A stretch of DNA of 64,000 bases from Takakia lepidozioides (taxonomy: Eukaryota; Streptophyta; Takakiopsida; Takakiales; Takakiaceae), in contig CM060731.1 of the NCBI GenBank assembly GCA_030704615.1, positions 32,984,001 through 33,048,000 of the forward strand, written 5' to 3'. Below are positions 12,426 through 24,719 of the stretch, piece after piece; position 1 is the first letter of the stretch, and the number at the start of each line of letters is the position of its first letter. Position numbers and translations under genes: made by a program. The notes beneath the pieces were generated by a model. It ran no database searches, was not told where the DNA came from, and saw only the letters and a list, made by a program, of their open reading frames with translations.

Positions 12426-13093
12426 CACTACAACAGATGAGCGTTTTTATGACTTCACATATGACTATTTTTTCAGTCTTATATGCGTTCATGACTACAT
12501 CACTCTGTAGTGAAAAAAACCCTGTCATAGCGACTAGTCTTTAGGACTGCGTTTTGCAAGTCATATCCATGACTGCTTGCGTGGCACCTGGAGTCCTGCT
12601 GCAGAGAGGGTTGCAGTCACAACTATATGACTAATATATGACTACATTGTCTGTTGAGCGCTGCCTATATGGAGAGGCTTCAGCGGGATACGTGCGCCAC
12701 TGCGCAAGCAACACGTCATGCATTCGTCAGGGGATCATATGACTATATGTCTGCAAAGTGATGCCTACATGGAGAGGCGACGGATGGACACGTGCGCCAC
12801 TACGAATTTGACATGTCACGACTTCTTGCCATGATCATATGACTACATGTCTGCACAGTGATGCCTACATGGAGAGGCGCTAGCGAGACACGTGTGCTAT
12901 GGCATATTTCACACGTGGTGACTACATGACTCGCTCATATGACTACAGGGATGTCTACATGGAGAGTTGTTAGCGGGACACCTGTTGCACTTGATATGTG
13001 ACATGTGGCACACAGACAAAATATATGACTAGCATATATGACTACGGATCTTTACACGTGGTGAAAATATGGATGAAGAATGTCGTGTCATAT
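12426..13093 (+). mobile_element. CACTA (En/Spm) 5' terminus with ~100-bp subterminal array
   Basis: Starts CACTACAACAGATGAG directly after the truncated gypsy pol. It then carries a direct array with the word (C/T)ATATGACTA at 12,635, 12,736, 12,836, 12,936 and 13,035, that is, every 99-101 bp. Most units also contain ATGGAGAG and a CACGTG-like word. Subterminal repeats of this kind are known binding sites for the TNPA-type protein of CACTA elements. The fifth unit is interrupted by the chromovirus inserted at 13,094 and resumes at 20,001. I could not find the opposite terminus. Confidence 0.7.
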
Positions 13094-13747
13094 TGTCGCG
13101 GCCCTTTGCCTTGAGGGCAGGGGGTCGGGACACATGAGGGGCTGCCCCTGTGGTGGGGGCAGCAACAGCGATAGGTATGGGGGGCTGAAGCACCCTTGAG
13201 TGCCCAAGGCACTCAGGGAAGCGGAGGCACTCACTAGGTGGAGCCCCGCACACCGGGTTGTGGTGGGGGTGGCATAGGACTCACCATGGGGGCGGAGACC
13301 TCGTGGTGGGAGTTGTGGGGAGTCTTGGGACTCATCACGGTCCATTGGGGCCGCGGTGAGTGGGCCAAGACTCACCGCGACTCACCACCGGGAATCGAGG
13401 GTCTTCGTGGTGGTTCGCCATAAAATGGCATGGCTGGTTGTGAAACCCCCGCGGACAGCTACAGAAGTATATATAGGGAGTAGTAACCCCGAGAACGGTG
13501 CAAGCCCGTTGGTGACCAAAAACTAGTGAGTAAGCGAGCGAGCCGAAAAGCGACCAAAGAGTGGGGAGCTGTTCCGGACTGCCATCTACCAAAGGGAATT
13601 CCACTAGGCCCAAATAGGTGGAGGGTTATGTCCCGGTGAGCAGCCGAAGCTCCAAGTTGGCCCGGCGGCCGGTTGGGAGTCAGGCGCGCGCATCAAAGCG
13701 AGTAACTATGACTTGAGGGGGAGCTTAACGAAGTGAGGTGCGCGACA
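13094..13747 (+). repeat. 5' LTR of chromovirus (654 bp)
   Basis: TGTCGCGGCC...GTGCGCGACA. Compared with the 3' LTR it lacks about 45 bp near 13,270 and about 24 bp near 13,625. A TATATATAGGG box at about 13,470 is a plausible core promoter. Confidence 0.93.
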
Positions 13748-13749
13748 TT

Positions 13750-13761
13750 TGGTATCAGAGC
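13750..13761 (+). promoter_or_regulatory. Primer-binding site, initiator tRNA-Met type
   Basis: TGGTATCAGAGC lies two bases after the 5' LTR and is the usual plant retrotransposon primer-binding site complementary to the 3' end of initiator tRNA-Met. Confidence 0.9.
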
Positions 13762-13802
13762 TTAGAGTTCAGTACGCGATCATCCTTGGGATTGGCCTCA
13801 TC

Positions 13803-16800
13803 ATGGGGTCGGGCAAGCCGAAGCGAAAGCAGAATGGCCCAAAAGATGATGATCCCGGTGAGCCCGATGGGTTTGACGTGTCACCGAGGCGGCCGTTTGA
13901 GGAAGCGATGCATGTTTCCAAAAATGAGGCCGCTCAAGAGCGGGAGGAATCCGAGGAGTCGGAGCCCGAGGAATCCTTGAGAGCTCCGACAAACCAAGAG
14001 ATGCCTCCCATGCCGGCTGCCTTTTGGGAAGGGTTGTTGGCGCAGTTTGGCGGGACGTTGAAACACGTGTTGAAGGCGGCTAATGCCACTTCCACTAAGG
14101 CAAAGTTTAAGGTGAAGCCTAAGGAACCCAGCACCTTTGAGGGCGTCCAAAATTGGAAGGCACTCAACACTTGGCTCCTGGAGCTAGAGCAGTACTTCTT
14201 GGCAGCCAAGTTGAGTGACGAGGATCGGGTGGAAGTGGCTCCCACCTATTTGAGGGGCTATGCTCAACAATGGTGGCAGAAACGCCTTCACGACCGAGGT
14301 CCAAGCCCGGAAACCTTGAACTGGAGTGGGTTCAAGGAATTGATGAAGAGACAGTTTGTGCCCCTCAACGCGTCTTGGCTTGCCCAGGACAAGATGAGGA
14401 ATTTGAAGCAAACAGATGACATTCGGGGATATGTCCAGGCTTTCAATGTGCTGTTGCTCGAAGTCGCGGACATGGCAGAACCAGAAATGGTCTTCAACTT
14501 TGTGGCGGGACTGGCCCCATGGGCCAAACGGAAGTTGGAGGAGAAGCCACCCAAGACTTTGGACGAGGCTATTGAGAGGGCTGAATGTTTCTCAGATGTC
14601 CCTAGGGGTGAAAGACAAGGCCGTACGGAGCTGAACCACAAGAAGATTCGGCGGGAAGGTGACTCCTTCCGACCGGAAAAGAAGTGGGATAGGCCACGCG
14701 GCGAAAATGGCACGTGGAAATCGAAGGGAGGGCCTTCACACGTCAAGGCGACACCCGGTGCTTCGAAAGGAAAAGCGGGTGGAGCGGCTTATGGCGGACA
14801 GAAGGCGACCTTTGATGGAGTGTGTTTCAATTGCGGGGAGCTCGGGCACATGGCCAAGAAGTGCACGAAGCCCCGGCAATTGAACATGATTCGGGCGACC
14901 ACGGAGCTGTCGGAAGATACCATCAGTCGCTTGGTGGAAGCGGTGGTCGCCAGGACTTGCAAGGTAGGCAAATTTTCTTGTGAGTTGTATCAGGAAACTG
15001 GCGCCTTACGAAAAGGGAGTCAGTTATTGTTCGTGGATGGGATAATATCCGGAACTAATGTATCGTTGTTGGTGGACACAGGAGCGTCGCACTCCTTCAT
15101 GACACCGGCAACGACACAAAAGCTGGGACTCCCGACAAGTGACGTGGGGGCCTCTATTGAGGTGCGTTCTGCCAAAGGAGAACCACAGTTGGCGACAAGG
15201 TTGGCAATTGATGTTCCTCTTCAACTGGGGAGTCGGGAAGGACGTGAGAACTTCACCATCAACGAGATCGATGGAGTGGATCTCATTTTGGGGATGACCT
15301 TTTTGAGCAAATCCGGAGCGGTCATAGATGGCCGCAAGAGAGTAGTCACGCTGCCATGTGGGAATGGTGGCGAGGTTTTACGAGTGTCAGAAACGCCCAA
15401 ATCCGTGGGAGGGCGAATAAACCTTCTGTCAGCAAAGGAGTGGGCCGTGGAGCAGGCACACGAGCCCCAGTTTGTGCTTTACATTAGAGAAGTGAAAGGA
15501 GAAGGCGATGGGGAGCCGAGCCCAGATTGGATCAAGGGGATTTTGGAGAAATACCAGGATGTGATGCCGGAGGATTTACCAAGCGGCTTGCCACCGCGAA
15601 GAGGAGTTGACCACAAGATTGAGGTGATACCGGGATCGGAACCGCCTGCCAAGGCGCCCTACCGGTTGAGCCACAGAGAGTTGGTCGAGCTGAAGACTCA
15701 GCTCAAGGATCTAATGTCAAAGGGGTATATCCGGCCGAATAAGTCACCTTACGGAGCCCCGGTGTTATTTGCAGACAAGAAGGATGGGACGCTGCGGATG
15801 TGTGTCGATTACAGGGCTCTGAATAAGGTGACTATTAAAAACCGGTACCCTTTGCCAAGGATCGACAACCTCTTCGATCAGTTGGCAGGAGCGAAGTATT
15901 TCAGCCGGATCGACTTGCGCTCCGGCTATCACCAAATTCGGGTGGCGGAAGGAGATGAGGAGAAGACCGCGTGCAGGACAAGGTATGGTTCATATGAGTT
16001 CTTGGTGATGCCTTTTGGGCTCACCAATGCACCAGCGACATTTAGCACGCTGATGAACAGCCTTTTTCAGGAGTGGTTGGATGACTTTGTGATCGTGTAC
16101 ATCGACGACATCTTGGTGTACTCGAAAACAAAGGAGGAGCACCTGGAGCACCTCAAAAGGGTGTTCCAAAAATTGCGAGAAGGGAAGCTGTACGCGAAAG
16201 CTTCAAAGTGCGAATTCGGGGTCACGAAAGTGGAGTTCTTGGGGCATGTGATTACACAGGATGGGATCAAAATGGATGACAGAAAGGTGAGGGCGATCTT
16301 GGACTGGGAGCCTCCGACTTCGGTCCCGGGAGTGCGATCCTTCCTTGGACTCGCCTCCTATTACCGGAAGTATGTAAGAAATTTCGCCAAGATCGCGGGG
16401 CCGTTGTCAGACCTTCTGTGTAAATCTAAAGTCTGGGCATGGAACACCTTTTGTGGCCAAGCTTTTGCTGAATTGAAGCAGCGGATGGCGGAAGCTCCAG
16501 TCTTGAAAATCCGGGAGTTCGATCGTCCGTTCGAGATACATACAGATGCGTCGGACTTCGCGATTGGGGGTGTACTGATGCAAGATGGACGTCCAGTGGC
16601 TTACGAAAATAAGAAACTGAATGAAGTGGAGCGACGGTGGCCGACGCACGAAAAAGAGATGAAGGCGGTGGTGCACTGTCTTGAGCTTTGGCGCCAGTAT
16701 GTTGGTTCCAACCCAGTGAAGGTGTTCACGGACAATGTCACGGTGAAGTATTTTGCCACGCAGCCCAAGTTGTCCCCAAAACAACTTAGGTGGCAAGATA

Positions 16801-18365
16801 CTTTGGCGGTGTTCGACGTGGATATCCAGTACAAACCGGGAAGAGACAACGTGGTGGCCGATGCTTTAAGTAGAAAGCAGCAGCTCTTGTTGGTGTACAA
16901 GGGCGAGACGGCGCTCCAAAGGAAGATATGGAAGGCTTGCCGAAAGGATGAGCTGGCGAAGTCCGTGATGCAGGACTTGAGGACGGGGGTTAAATCGCAG
17001 TTCCACTTGCAAAATGGACTGCTCCGGTATAAGCAAAAGCGCCTCTACGTGCCGAAGGGAGGGATCAGGGATAGCCTCTTGAGAGAATGCCATGATAGCC
17101 CGCTTGCGGGCCACGGCGGAGCCAAGCGCACTGCGGCACTCTTGAAGAAAGAGTATTTCTGGCCCAAACTGAGGGAGGAGGCAGAGGAGTATGTCAAGAC
17201 ATGCACCACATGCCAACAAAACCGGAGCGAGTACAAAAAGCAAGCGGGGCTGTTACAACCCTTGCCGATTCCAGAGGGGACTTGGGAAAGCGTCTCGATG
17301 GATTTCATGACTGCTATGCCGCTGTCAAAAGGATTCGATGCAATCATGGTGGTGGTGGATAGGTTCAGTAAAATGGGCCATTTCATCCCCACCAAGGAGA
17401 CGGCAACGGCGCAGGAGACAGGGCGACTTTACTTCGCCCACGTCTTAAAGCATCATGGAGTCCCGAAGGATATTGTCTCGGATCGTGATCCAAAGTTTAC
17501 GAGTAAATTTTGGAGGACACTTTGGAAGAAGATGGGGACGAGGCTGAAGATGAGCACCGCCTTCCGACCTACGACGGACGGCCAAACGGAAAGAGTGAAT
17601 TCCGTAGTGAAGCAATTCTTGCGGAATTACGTGTCGGCAGACCAATCAGACTGGATGGAACACTTAGACGCGGCAGAGTTCTGTTATAATAACACAGAAC
17701 ACTCCGCAACGGGAGTTTCCCCTTTCGTATTGGTCTATGGAAAAGCACCTCTGGTGCCGACAAGTTGGGCCGCCCAGGACGTTGAGGAACCGGCAGTAGC
17801 GGCAGTATTGGAAGAACGCGAGCGTTTGTTGAAGCTCGCAAAGTACAACATTGCCAAAGCTAGGAAACGGTATGAAAGGCAGGCAAATCGGAAGCGGAGG
17901 GAAGTGAAGTTTGAGGCAGGCACAGAGGTCTGGTTGAACATCAAGAATTTCCGACTACCTCTGGAAGTGAGTCCAAAGTTCGTACCTCCGTATGCGGGAC
18001 CCTTTCGCATTCGGAAGGTTATGAATGAGGATGTGTATGAATTGGAGCTGCCGGCAAACAGCAAGGTGCACCCAGTATTCCATGTCTCCCTTTTGAAGCC
18101 TTACTTCAAAGATGAAGCGCGTCCGAATCGGCATCAAGTGTTGCGCCCGCCACCTATGCTATTGGATCATGAAAATGAACCTGAGTACGAGGTGGAGGCA
18201 ATACTTAAGTCGAGGAGGTTCAAGAACCGAGAAACGGAGTATCTCGTCAAATGGAAGGGCTATCATCATGTGGAGGCATCTTGGGTGCGTGCCTCAGAAA
18301 TGGGAAACGCATCCGAGGCGGTTGCAGCTTTCGAAGGGCGACCTCAAAAGCGGAAGAAGCGTTGA
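13803..18365 (+). CDS. Chromovirus gag-pol polyprotein, intact, 1520 aa
   Basis: One open frame from ATG 13,803; codons upstream of it overlap the primer-binding site and lack an ATG. Order: gag capsid-like region (about residues 90-290); CCHC zinc knuckle [14 protein letters not shown] near 341; aspartic protease with [11 protein letters not shown] (Asp near 425); reverse transcriptase with YIDDILVYS near 766; RNase H with [11 protein letters not shown] near 914. Then come the integrase H2C2 zinc region ([10 protein letters not shown] ... CTTCQQNR) and the integrase core with Asp about 1167, Asp about 1227 and Glu about 1263, a D-D35-E spacing. A C-terminal chromodomain ([12 protein letters not shown] ... 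YLVKWKGY, about 1461-1510) marks the chromovirus clade; it reads histone marks and steers integration to heterochromatin. No stop or frameshift is seen. Confidence 0.96.
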   Translation: MGSGKPKRKQNGPKDDDPGEPDGFDVSPRRPFEEAMHVSKNEAAQEREESEESEPEESLRAPTNQEMPPMPAAFWEGLLAQFGGTLKHVLKAANATSTKAKFKVKPKEPSTFEGVQNWKALNTWLLELEQYFLAAKLSDEDRVEVAPTYLRGYAQQWWQKRLHDRGPSPETLNWSGFKELMKRQFVPLNASWLAQDKMRNLKQTDDIRGYVQAFNVLLLEVADMAEPEMVFNFVAGLAPWAKRKLEEKPPKTLDEAIERAECFSDVPRGERQGRTELNHKKIRREGDSFRPEKKWDRPRGENGTWKSKGGPSHVKATPGASKGKAGGAAYGGQKATFDGVCFNCGELGHMAKKCTKPRQLNMIRATTELSEDTISRLVEAVVARTCKVGKFSCELYQETGALRKGSQLLFVDGIISGTNVSLLVDTGASHSFMTPATTQKLGLPTSDVGASIEVRSAKGEPQLATRLAIDVPLQLGSREGRENFTINEIDGVDLILGMTFLSKSGAVIDGRKRVVTLPCGNGGEVLRVSETPKSVGGRINLLSAKEWAVEQAHEPQFVLYIREVKGEGDGEPSPDWIKGILEKYQDVMPEDLPSGLPPRRGVDHKIEVIPGSEPPAKAPYRLSHRELVELKTQLKDLMSKGYIRPNKSPYGAPVLFADKKDGTLRMCVDYRALNKVTIKNRYPLPRIDNLFDQLAGAKYFSRIDLRSGYHQIRVAEGDEEKTACRTRYGSYEFLVMPFGLTNAPATFSTLMNSLFQEWLDDFVIVYIDDILVYSKTKEEHLEHLKRVFQKLREGKLYAKASKCEFGVTKVEFLGHVITQDGIKMDDRKVRAILDWEPPTSVPGVRSFLGLASYYRKYVRNFAKIAGPLSDLLCKSKVWAWNTFCGQAFAELKQRMAEAPVLKIREFDRPFEIHTDASDFAIGGVLMQDGRPVAYENKKLNEVERRWPTHEKEMKAVVHCLELWRQYVGSNPVKVFTDNVTVKYFATQPKLSPKQLRWQDTLAVFDVDIQYKPGRDNVVADALSRKQQLLLVYKGETALQRKIWKACRKDELAKSVMQDLRTGVKSQFHLQNGLLRYKQKRLYVPKGGIRDSLLRECHDSPLAGHGGAKRTAALLKKEYFWPKLREEAEEYVKTCTTCQQNRSEYKKQAGLLQPLPIPEGTWESVSMDFMTAMPLSKGFDAIMVVVDRFSKMGHFIPTKETATAQETGRLYFAHVLKHHGVPKDIVSDRDPKFTSKFWRTLWKKMGTRLKMSTAFRPTTDGQTERVNSVVKQFLRNYVSADQSDWMEHLDAAEFCYNNTEHSATGVSPFVLVYGKAPLVPTSWAAQDVEEPAVAAVLEERERLLKLAKYNIAKARKRYERQANRKRREVKFEAGTEVWLNIKNFRLPLEVSPKFVPPYAGPFRIRKVMNEDVYELELPANSKVHPVFHVSLLKPYFKDEARPNRHQVLRPPPMLLDHENEPEYEVEAILKSRRFKNRETEYLVKWKGYHHVEASWVRASEMGNASEAVAAFEGRPQKRKKR

Positions 18366-19270
18366 TTGGGACATCAACCTTGGAGCGTGGGGGAGGAAAT
18401 GCATGCTTAGCCCGGCTTAGCTAGCTTAGGAATCCGATTGCAAAAAACTTGTATTGTACAAAACGTGCTATAAATGAAATGGATTCCAAATGTTGTGCTT
18501 CCTATTTTGTTTGGAATGGTGATGCATGGAATGGTTGGCTAGTGTGTAGAATGCATGCTAGCTTATAAAAGTGGGAGAGGTAAATTGGGTTAATCGTGTG
18601 TTTGCGTAGTGCCGAAATCGGGTGACCCCCATCCAAGGGGCAAGAAAACTTGCGCCTTCTTTGGGAGTTCACGTGCTAGTGCGCACCTGGCGCGTGCGCG
18701 TACTATAACTGCGCTACCGAGGGGGTTGCCTTGTAGTGCGGGCTAACGCGGAAGCTACGTGCTTCCATTCACGTACTATAATCGTGTAGCCTCGGGACGA
18801 AGTCGTAGTGCGGCTTCGGCGTGTTCCCGTACCTCAGGCCAGCATTCCAAGGCGGACCCAATTGTAGTGATTGGGGCGCACGGTTGATTCAAGGTTATCT
18901 TCCTAGTCAAAGAGGGTTCCAGGGAACCCTTGCTCAAGGTGATGCCAAAAGCGGCATCATGAGCGGTCGCAAGCAATGTTGTTGCAGTAAGGCGATTCGA
19001 TCCTCGGGGAGGATCGTTCCTTGGCCTTGAAGTAGGCCAAGAAGAGTGCACTGGGAGGAGCTGGAGAGGCTCCACCCTTGGCCGGGACTTGGAGGAAGTC
19101 GGCCGAACTAGCTAGTGGAGAGTAGAGTCAAGTGTGGGGTTTGGTTCTTTGCCATGGGACGCCATAGTACAGAAACAAACTCCTTGATGTGGGACGCCAC
19201 AACTTGGATGTTTGTTTCTACAAAATGGACAAGTCGATGAGGACATCGACTCCCTGTTGGTAGGGGTGTG
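18366..19270 (+). other. Chromovirus 3' untranslated region and polypurine tract
   Basis: About 900 bp of non-coding sequence lies between the polyprotein stop and the 3' LTR, long for this clade. It contains several short words repeated in both orientations (for example GTAGTGCGG near 18,730 and 18,805). The purine-rich GGTAGGGGTG directly before 19,271 is the likely plus-strand primer. Confidence 0.6.
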
Positions 19271-19995
19271 TGTTGCGGCCCTTTGCCTTGAGGGCAGGGG
19301 GTCGGGACACATGAGGGGCTGCCCCTGTGGTGGGGGCAGCGACAGCGATAGGTATGGGGGGCTGAAGCACCCTTGAGTGCCCAAGGCACTCAGGGAAGCG
19401 GAGGCGCTCACTAGGTGGAGCCCCGCACACCGGGTTGTGGTGGGGGTGGCTCCACAAGGGGTGGTGGTAGCTTAGTGGGACTTAGTGGGGGTGGCATAGG
19501 ACTCACCATGGGGGCGGAGACCTCGTGGTGGGAGTCGTGGGGAGTCTTGGGACTCATCACGGTCCATTGGGGCCGCAGTGAGTGGGCCAAGACTCACCGC
19601 GACTCACCACCGGGAATCGAGGGTCTTCGTGGTGGTTCGCCATAAAATGGCATGGCTGGTTGTGAAACCCCCGCGGACAGCTACAGAAGTATATATAGGG
19701 AGTAGTAACCCCGAGAACGGTGCAAGCCCGTTGGTGACCAAAAACTAGTGAGTAAGCGAGCGAGCCGGAAAGCGACCAAAGAGTGGGGAGCTGTTCCGGA
19801 CTGCCATCTACCAAAGGGAATTCCACTAGGCCCAAATAGATGGAGGGTCTTTCGGGAGAGCGAAGGGGGACCGTTATGTCCCGGTGAGCAGCCGAAGCTC
19901 CAAGTTGGCCCGGCGGCCGGTTGGGAGTCAGGCGCGCGCATCAAAGCGAGTAACTATGACTTGAGGGGGAGCTTACCGAAGTGAGGTGCGCGACA
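19271..19995 (+). repeat. 3' LTR of chromovirus (725 bp)
   Basis: Same sequence as the 5' LTR with a few substitutions, some of them transitions at CG sites (its fourth base is T where the 5' copy has C), and two extra segments near 19,450-19,495 and 19,847-19,874. It ends CGCGACA and is followed by the CATAT duplication. Confidence 0.93.
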
Positions 19996-20000
19996 CATAT

Positions 20001-20509
20001 ACTGCCACGTGTTCTAGTTTGAGCAAGAGTGATGTCACGTGTCATATAGATTGTTTTCCGAAATAGTTTATATTTTTAATGTTCATATTTTATTTTTTAG
20101 TTTTCATTTAATATTTAAAAGAACAGGGAGATTGCAGCCTTGGATTTTTTTTTTAATGGTATTATTTTTAATATTATTATTTAAAATGAAAGTGAATTAA
20201 ATGATTTAAAATCTTCATTACATGGTGAAATTCCAACATGAAAACAGAATGGATCCCTCCTGCATACTATCAACCACAAGGAGAATGAAAATAGTCAACT
20301 ACAGGGCAATACAAGCCCTATAAATCACATTACAAAAATCCAAATGAGACCAATATCCCAATGGACACCTCAAAAGCCACAAGGTCAAAAAATCCATGCC
20401 TCAAAAGGCCCAGCCAAAAACAAGCAAGCCCACACATGGGCTGAATTGTTGTAGCTAGTATGTTCTAGTGCTATTAGAACAAGAATTCTGTTAAACAGTG
20501 CAATACTGA
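20001..20509. other. CACTA interior, AT-rich non-coding
   Basis: This continues the CACTA sequence interrupted by the chromovirus (it begins with CACGTG-like and GTCACGTGTCATAT words), then becomes very AT-rich. No gene is seen before the accessory gene on the minus strand. Confidence 0.5.
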
Positions 20510-23500
20510 CTATCCCTTCCGCAGCTCCATAAGTTTCAGTAACTTTAGACTCCAAAGTGTTGTCTGGCCAACCACCTGCCCCAACTCGGTCTGTTTCCTA
20601 ACACCATTCACATATGGTAGAGGGGTGTTACTGACACATGCCTCTTTGATGTACACACAGGCATAATCAAGGGGCACAGCAGGATACCCGTAACCCACCA
20701 CAGCACCTTGAAGAGCAACAATCAGCCCTACTCCACATTTCTTGCGTTTGGAGTTCACATCCAACAGCCGAACCTCGTCACCCACCCTGAACTGTGATCC
20801 CAACTCCACACAAAAAAGAACACGATGTGAAAACCCATGACATACACACGACTAGGACACTCAACATTTGCGAGTTAAAGAGAGCCCCAACGTTGGAAAA
20901 ATAATAACAAACAAGACAACGGCCTGGACTTACTCCATTTGCAGTCTCCAGTGGTGGTGAGACCTCTTTTGGGGGGCTACTCGTCGGGTCGACACTCTTG
21001 CCCCTCGTCTGTACCGGCTTGTCGACAATATCACCTTTGTTTGTCACAAGTTCCTGTGTCACAGACCAGAGAACAACCAGGAAAGCAATGAGCAAACAGG
21101 AATAGTGAATAGAAACAAAATCCAAGTATGAATCAAACAAAAAAAGCCAACATGAAAAGCTGCAAAGAAAACCTAGCATTAATCAAGCAACCGAGGAGAA
21201 GCATCCAGGAAAGCAATGCAATGAATGAACCCACAAAAATTTAGCCTCTGGAGCACTGTCAGAATGTTTGTACCTTCACAGTAGCAGTGTTGTACGGTTG
21301 TTGTCCGAAAACAGGCTGAGACTCCAAAAACTTGGGAATACTGGCAGCTTTCGATGTCTTCCACAAGAAAGGCCACAACACCTCTCTTAGATACTCATCA
21401 GTTGGTGAATCTGGTTGCACCTTCCATGGCTCTGGAAAATCCCACTGAAGGGAGGATTGTTTGCCGCCTTTCTTGGTGTGTCGTCAACAAGAACAGTGTC
21501 CTCATAAGTCCATTTTGGCCAGTCTGCCCACACTGTAGACAAGTTCTTGAAATATAATGGCTTTGAATCAGACCCCTTACGGCATGGGAGGACTGGATCC
21601 TCGTCACAGTGAAGGGCATCCCACTGGAAAACCAGGTTAGTGTGGGCTGCAAAAATATAGTCCACCATTGGGAAGAAGTTGCGAGCTTGGCAACAAGACC
21701 ACACCGCCACCTCAAAGTGTTCAAAACACTTTTGCAAAAAGTAATAACAGCGTGGTCTCAAAACTACCATCTTCTTGCCACACATCTTCCCCACAAAACC
21801 TTTGGGAAGGGATGCAGGCCCATTAGCAGAATGAAAAGATTCACATAACAGACCATTTAAGTCCAGAATTAGTAAATGCTTCCTCGTTGGTCCAGGAAGT
21901 AAACTGACATTTGGCTTCAACATGTGAGCAGGAAAAATTAAAGCAACCTGCTTGTTTGTTTTGTCCCCGTCTGCATCTTCCTCCCCATCTAAACTCCCAC
22001 ATACCTGCATACCAGAATCCGGTGTGCCCGGCGGCTCTGTCACCATTGCCCCCTGGACCGGTACTGCCTTTATACGTGGCAAGGGCTGAATTTCCACGTG
22101 TACCTCACAATTGGCCTTCCCTGTATCCTACTGCTGCTCGGTCAAATTCAAAAGATCATCAGTGACAGGAAGACATAAGGGCTTAGAGTGAGCACCAGTT
22201 ACCGTCTGAAATTGGGATTCCAAACATTTTGATACTGTCACAGCAGACGTATCCATCGTAGATGTCATTGGTCCTGCGCCTGGTAGATTAATCCCCAATC
22301 TGGTCACAATGGCTTTCTGGTACTCAATCATACTCTGCATCTGTAATTTTAATTCTGCCATGTCACGTCCTTGTGATTCCACCAGTTTGTCCAAGCCATG
22401 CATCCTGCCAACTACTGTAGAATATGCGAGACTTCCCTCCTGCCAATCCATGAAAACTTGCCCAAGTAAGAATCAAACCAAAAAAACCTAGCATGAAGAA
22501 CCGTTGGAAAGAAAACCCAGGCCAAAAGCCGTGAAAAAAACCCTAGCAACCTATGATGCAGCAACCACTCTAGCAAACGTGGAAAACACACTTACCCGCC
22601 TGTCACTCCCAGCTGACAACCGTGACACTGAACCCTCTTGAATTTCATATAATGTAGGTGGGCACCCTGATAGTGTTTCCTACAAATTAATCCATGCCAC
22701 AAACAAACCCATGCCACAAGTCAGTAAGCAATGTGAGGGCTGACTATATACACATAGCAATTCAATGAGGAACAAAATACAGAGTCGTGATGATGCCACT
22801 TACCAAGCGTGCTTCCACCATTGCCTTCCCACCATGGCCAGTCTTGGTAGGATTCAGAATTGCACCATTTGCCTTTTTCATGTTGCCCGACACTTTGTGG
22901 AACACCTCTGTCTGCCAGTAACTTACAAGCTTGTTCCATACCTCGTCAGATACAGTAATGGGTTTCCCCTTACCACCCAACCACGCAGTGTGTGCTTCAT
23001 AATGCTGGCTCTTCATTATTCTGCCAATTGTTTGTTTTAGGTTGAAGTCTTTTAACTCGTGTGGCGTATATGAAAATAGCTTAGCTAGGTGATCTCTGAT
23101 TTCGTATACAACTTCATCAGGTTGGTTGTTGATGGCAAGGGAACAATCTAGCTTGCGATAAGCCTGTCCTTTAAGGGCAGCGTGCCATACATTCCGGGTC
23201 TGACCATACGGGGCTCCTTTGAGGTTCGTCAAAATCACCGTGGGAGGAAGACCTGCAGCTATTCTCTCTTCCTTGACCTTGGCAGCTTCAATTCTGGCTG
23301 AGCTATTAGCCCTCCTTAAAGCATTGGTTCTATCATTCTTTGAAACGGCACCCTCCCCTCCTTCAGAGACCTCCGTGCGCTCAGGAGAATTCAAAGCAGG
23401 ATCCTGCCAAGTAGGGACTGGTGGCCATGGTTGTTGGCCAGAAGGCCGAGGACCATACTGGCCATACTGTCCATAAGCAAAAGGATATTCCGGTGGCCTG

Positions 23501-24719
23501 CCACCCCCATAGCTATTAGGGGGTGGCAAATATGGTGGAGGAGGATACTGGCCATACTGCCCATATGGAGGAGCACCATATTGACCCTGACCATATTGAG
23601 TGCCAGACTGTGGGTACTGAGGCATACCATAATAAGGTGGGGGTACTGGTGGCACAGAACCCACAACGTTGGGAGAGTTAGGGCCACCTCCTGCGTTCTT
23701 GTGGGCGCCATCTCCATTGCTAGCAGCAGGGATCGTGGATCCAGTGCGCTTGTGCTTGCCCTGAAAAGAAATTCCCCCAGTACAATGTGGGTGATTACAC
23801 ATACATATAGGCAGCAAGCAGCAAATCCTTGAATTCAGGCAAAACAAACTGGAAGCACATATCATTTGTAAAGACAAGATTACCCAAAACTCAGTATGAT
23901 CTTGGGCAGTAAATCTCCCAAATTTGATTGGCCCCAATGATGTCCTCCCAGTACATTTTTGAGCCCTCTTAGGTATGGGGTGTTCCTGAAATCCATAGCA
24001 AGAATTCAAATGGACAAACCTGATGGGTCCATGAGAAGTATCCCTCCAAGTTTTACTGATATTCTGGGTGCATAAGTAACCCAAGTATCCCTATAAGTAG
24101 CCATTGTAGCTTAGTACCAGGACGTTGGTTTCATGGGGCAAAGAATTTGAACACACCTGAAGTCTACATTGGCCTGACATCATGCCTTTGGCACTTCAAC
24201 TTGTCTAGTGGAAATCATTTGTGATTGTGCCTTGGCTGACCCCTGCATTGTCCAACTTCCCTGTCTTGACAGACATACCGTATCTCTTCGTGATTTTACC
24301 AAAAACATACATAATTAGAATCATGGTCATTGTGAAGAACTATAACTCACAGACGGAGAAGGTGTTTGTAGTGTAGATGATGGGTGTTTTTGTCCTGCGA
24401 CATGAGCATGGGCATGTTCTCCTCGGCTTGCCGTGGCATCCGCCGACGACGCACTCGCCTCGCACTGGCGTGGGAGGAGTGGATCGTCCTCATCGTCCTC
24501 AGAAGAGCCCTCATGCAGAATCGTAGTCTTCATCGTCTTCAGTCTGGCACTTTGCCTTGCAGGACCTTGATCCCTAGCTTTTTCCTTCGGAGCGCGTGGC
24601 TTGCGAGGGTGATTCGCTCCCGCAAGCCTGCACAAACACCTCCATGACCTCCCTCTCAAACAATCACAAACAAATGTAAGCATACATACCCTAATACTCT
24701 TAAGCCTACGCTGAACCAC
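20510..24719 (-). pseudogene. CACTA accessory (TNPA-like) gene with Transposase_24-like and FCP1/SCP-like phosphatase regions
   Basis: Multi-exon minus-strand gene. A basic Ser/Pro-rich exon (about 24,650-24,375) comes first. Exon 23,761-22,804 has a Pro/Tyr/Gly-rich part with repeated YGQYGQY, then a region resembling plant Transposase_24 (PF03004): VWNKLVSYWQTEVFHKVS ... GHGGKAMVEARL. Exon 22,679-22,596 follows, then a coiled-coil-like segment (about 22,440-22,150). Next is a HAD-fold region of FCP1/SCP type with motif I LLILDLNGLL (about 21,865) and the later motif VLVDDTPRKA (about 21,485). The last exons end near 20,512 with a region (VRLLDVNSKR ... GYPAVPLDYA) resembling the C-terminal unknown domain of plant CACTA proteins. 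The frame is broken by a TAG at 22,128-22,130 and a likely one-base loss in a T run near 21,437. Motif I has Asn where the second catalytic Asp is usual, so phosphatase activity is doubtful. Confidence 0.65.

Larger units (their letters stand above)
13094..19995 (+). mobile_element. Complete Ty3/gypsy chromovirus LTR retrotransposon
   Basis: The element is flanked by an exact 5-bp duplication CATAT (13,089-13,093 and 19,996-20,000). LTRs start TGTCGCG (TGTTGCG in the 3' copy) and end CGCGACA. A primer-binding site complementary to initiator tRNA-Met follows the 5' LTR, and one uninterrupted gag-pol frame fills the interior. It inserted into the subterminal array of the CACTA element. LTR copies differ by about eight single bases plus two indels by eye, so the insertion is fairly recent and the element may still be competent. 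Confidence 0.95.

Noticed and set aside
12426-12516. CACTACA ... TGTAGTG pair suggesting a 90-bp complete mini-CACTA
   Set aside because: Only seven bases pair, no 3-bp duplication is seen, and the subterminal array continues beyond it, so the second word is probably chance.
12600-13060. CRISPR-like array because of regular spacing
   Set aside because: Plant nuclear context; the units are similar along their length, with no unique spacers between short repeats, and they adjoin a CACTA end.
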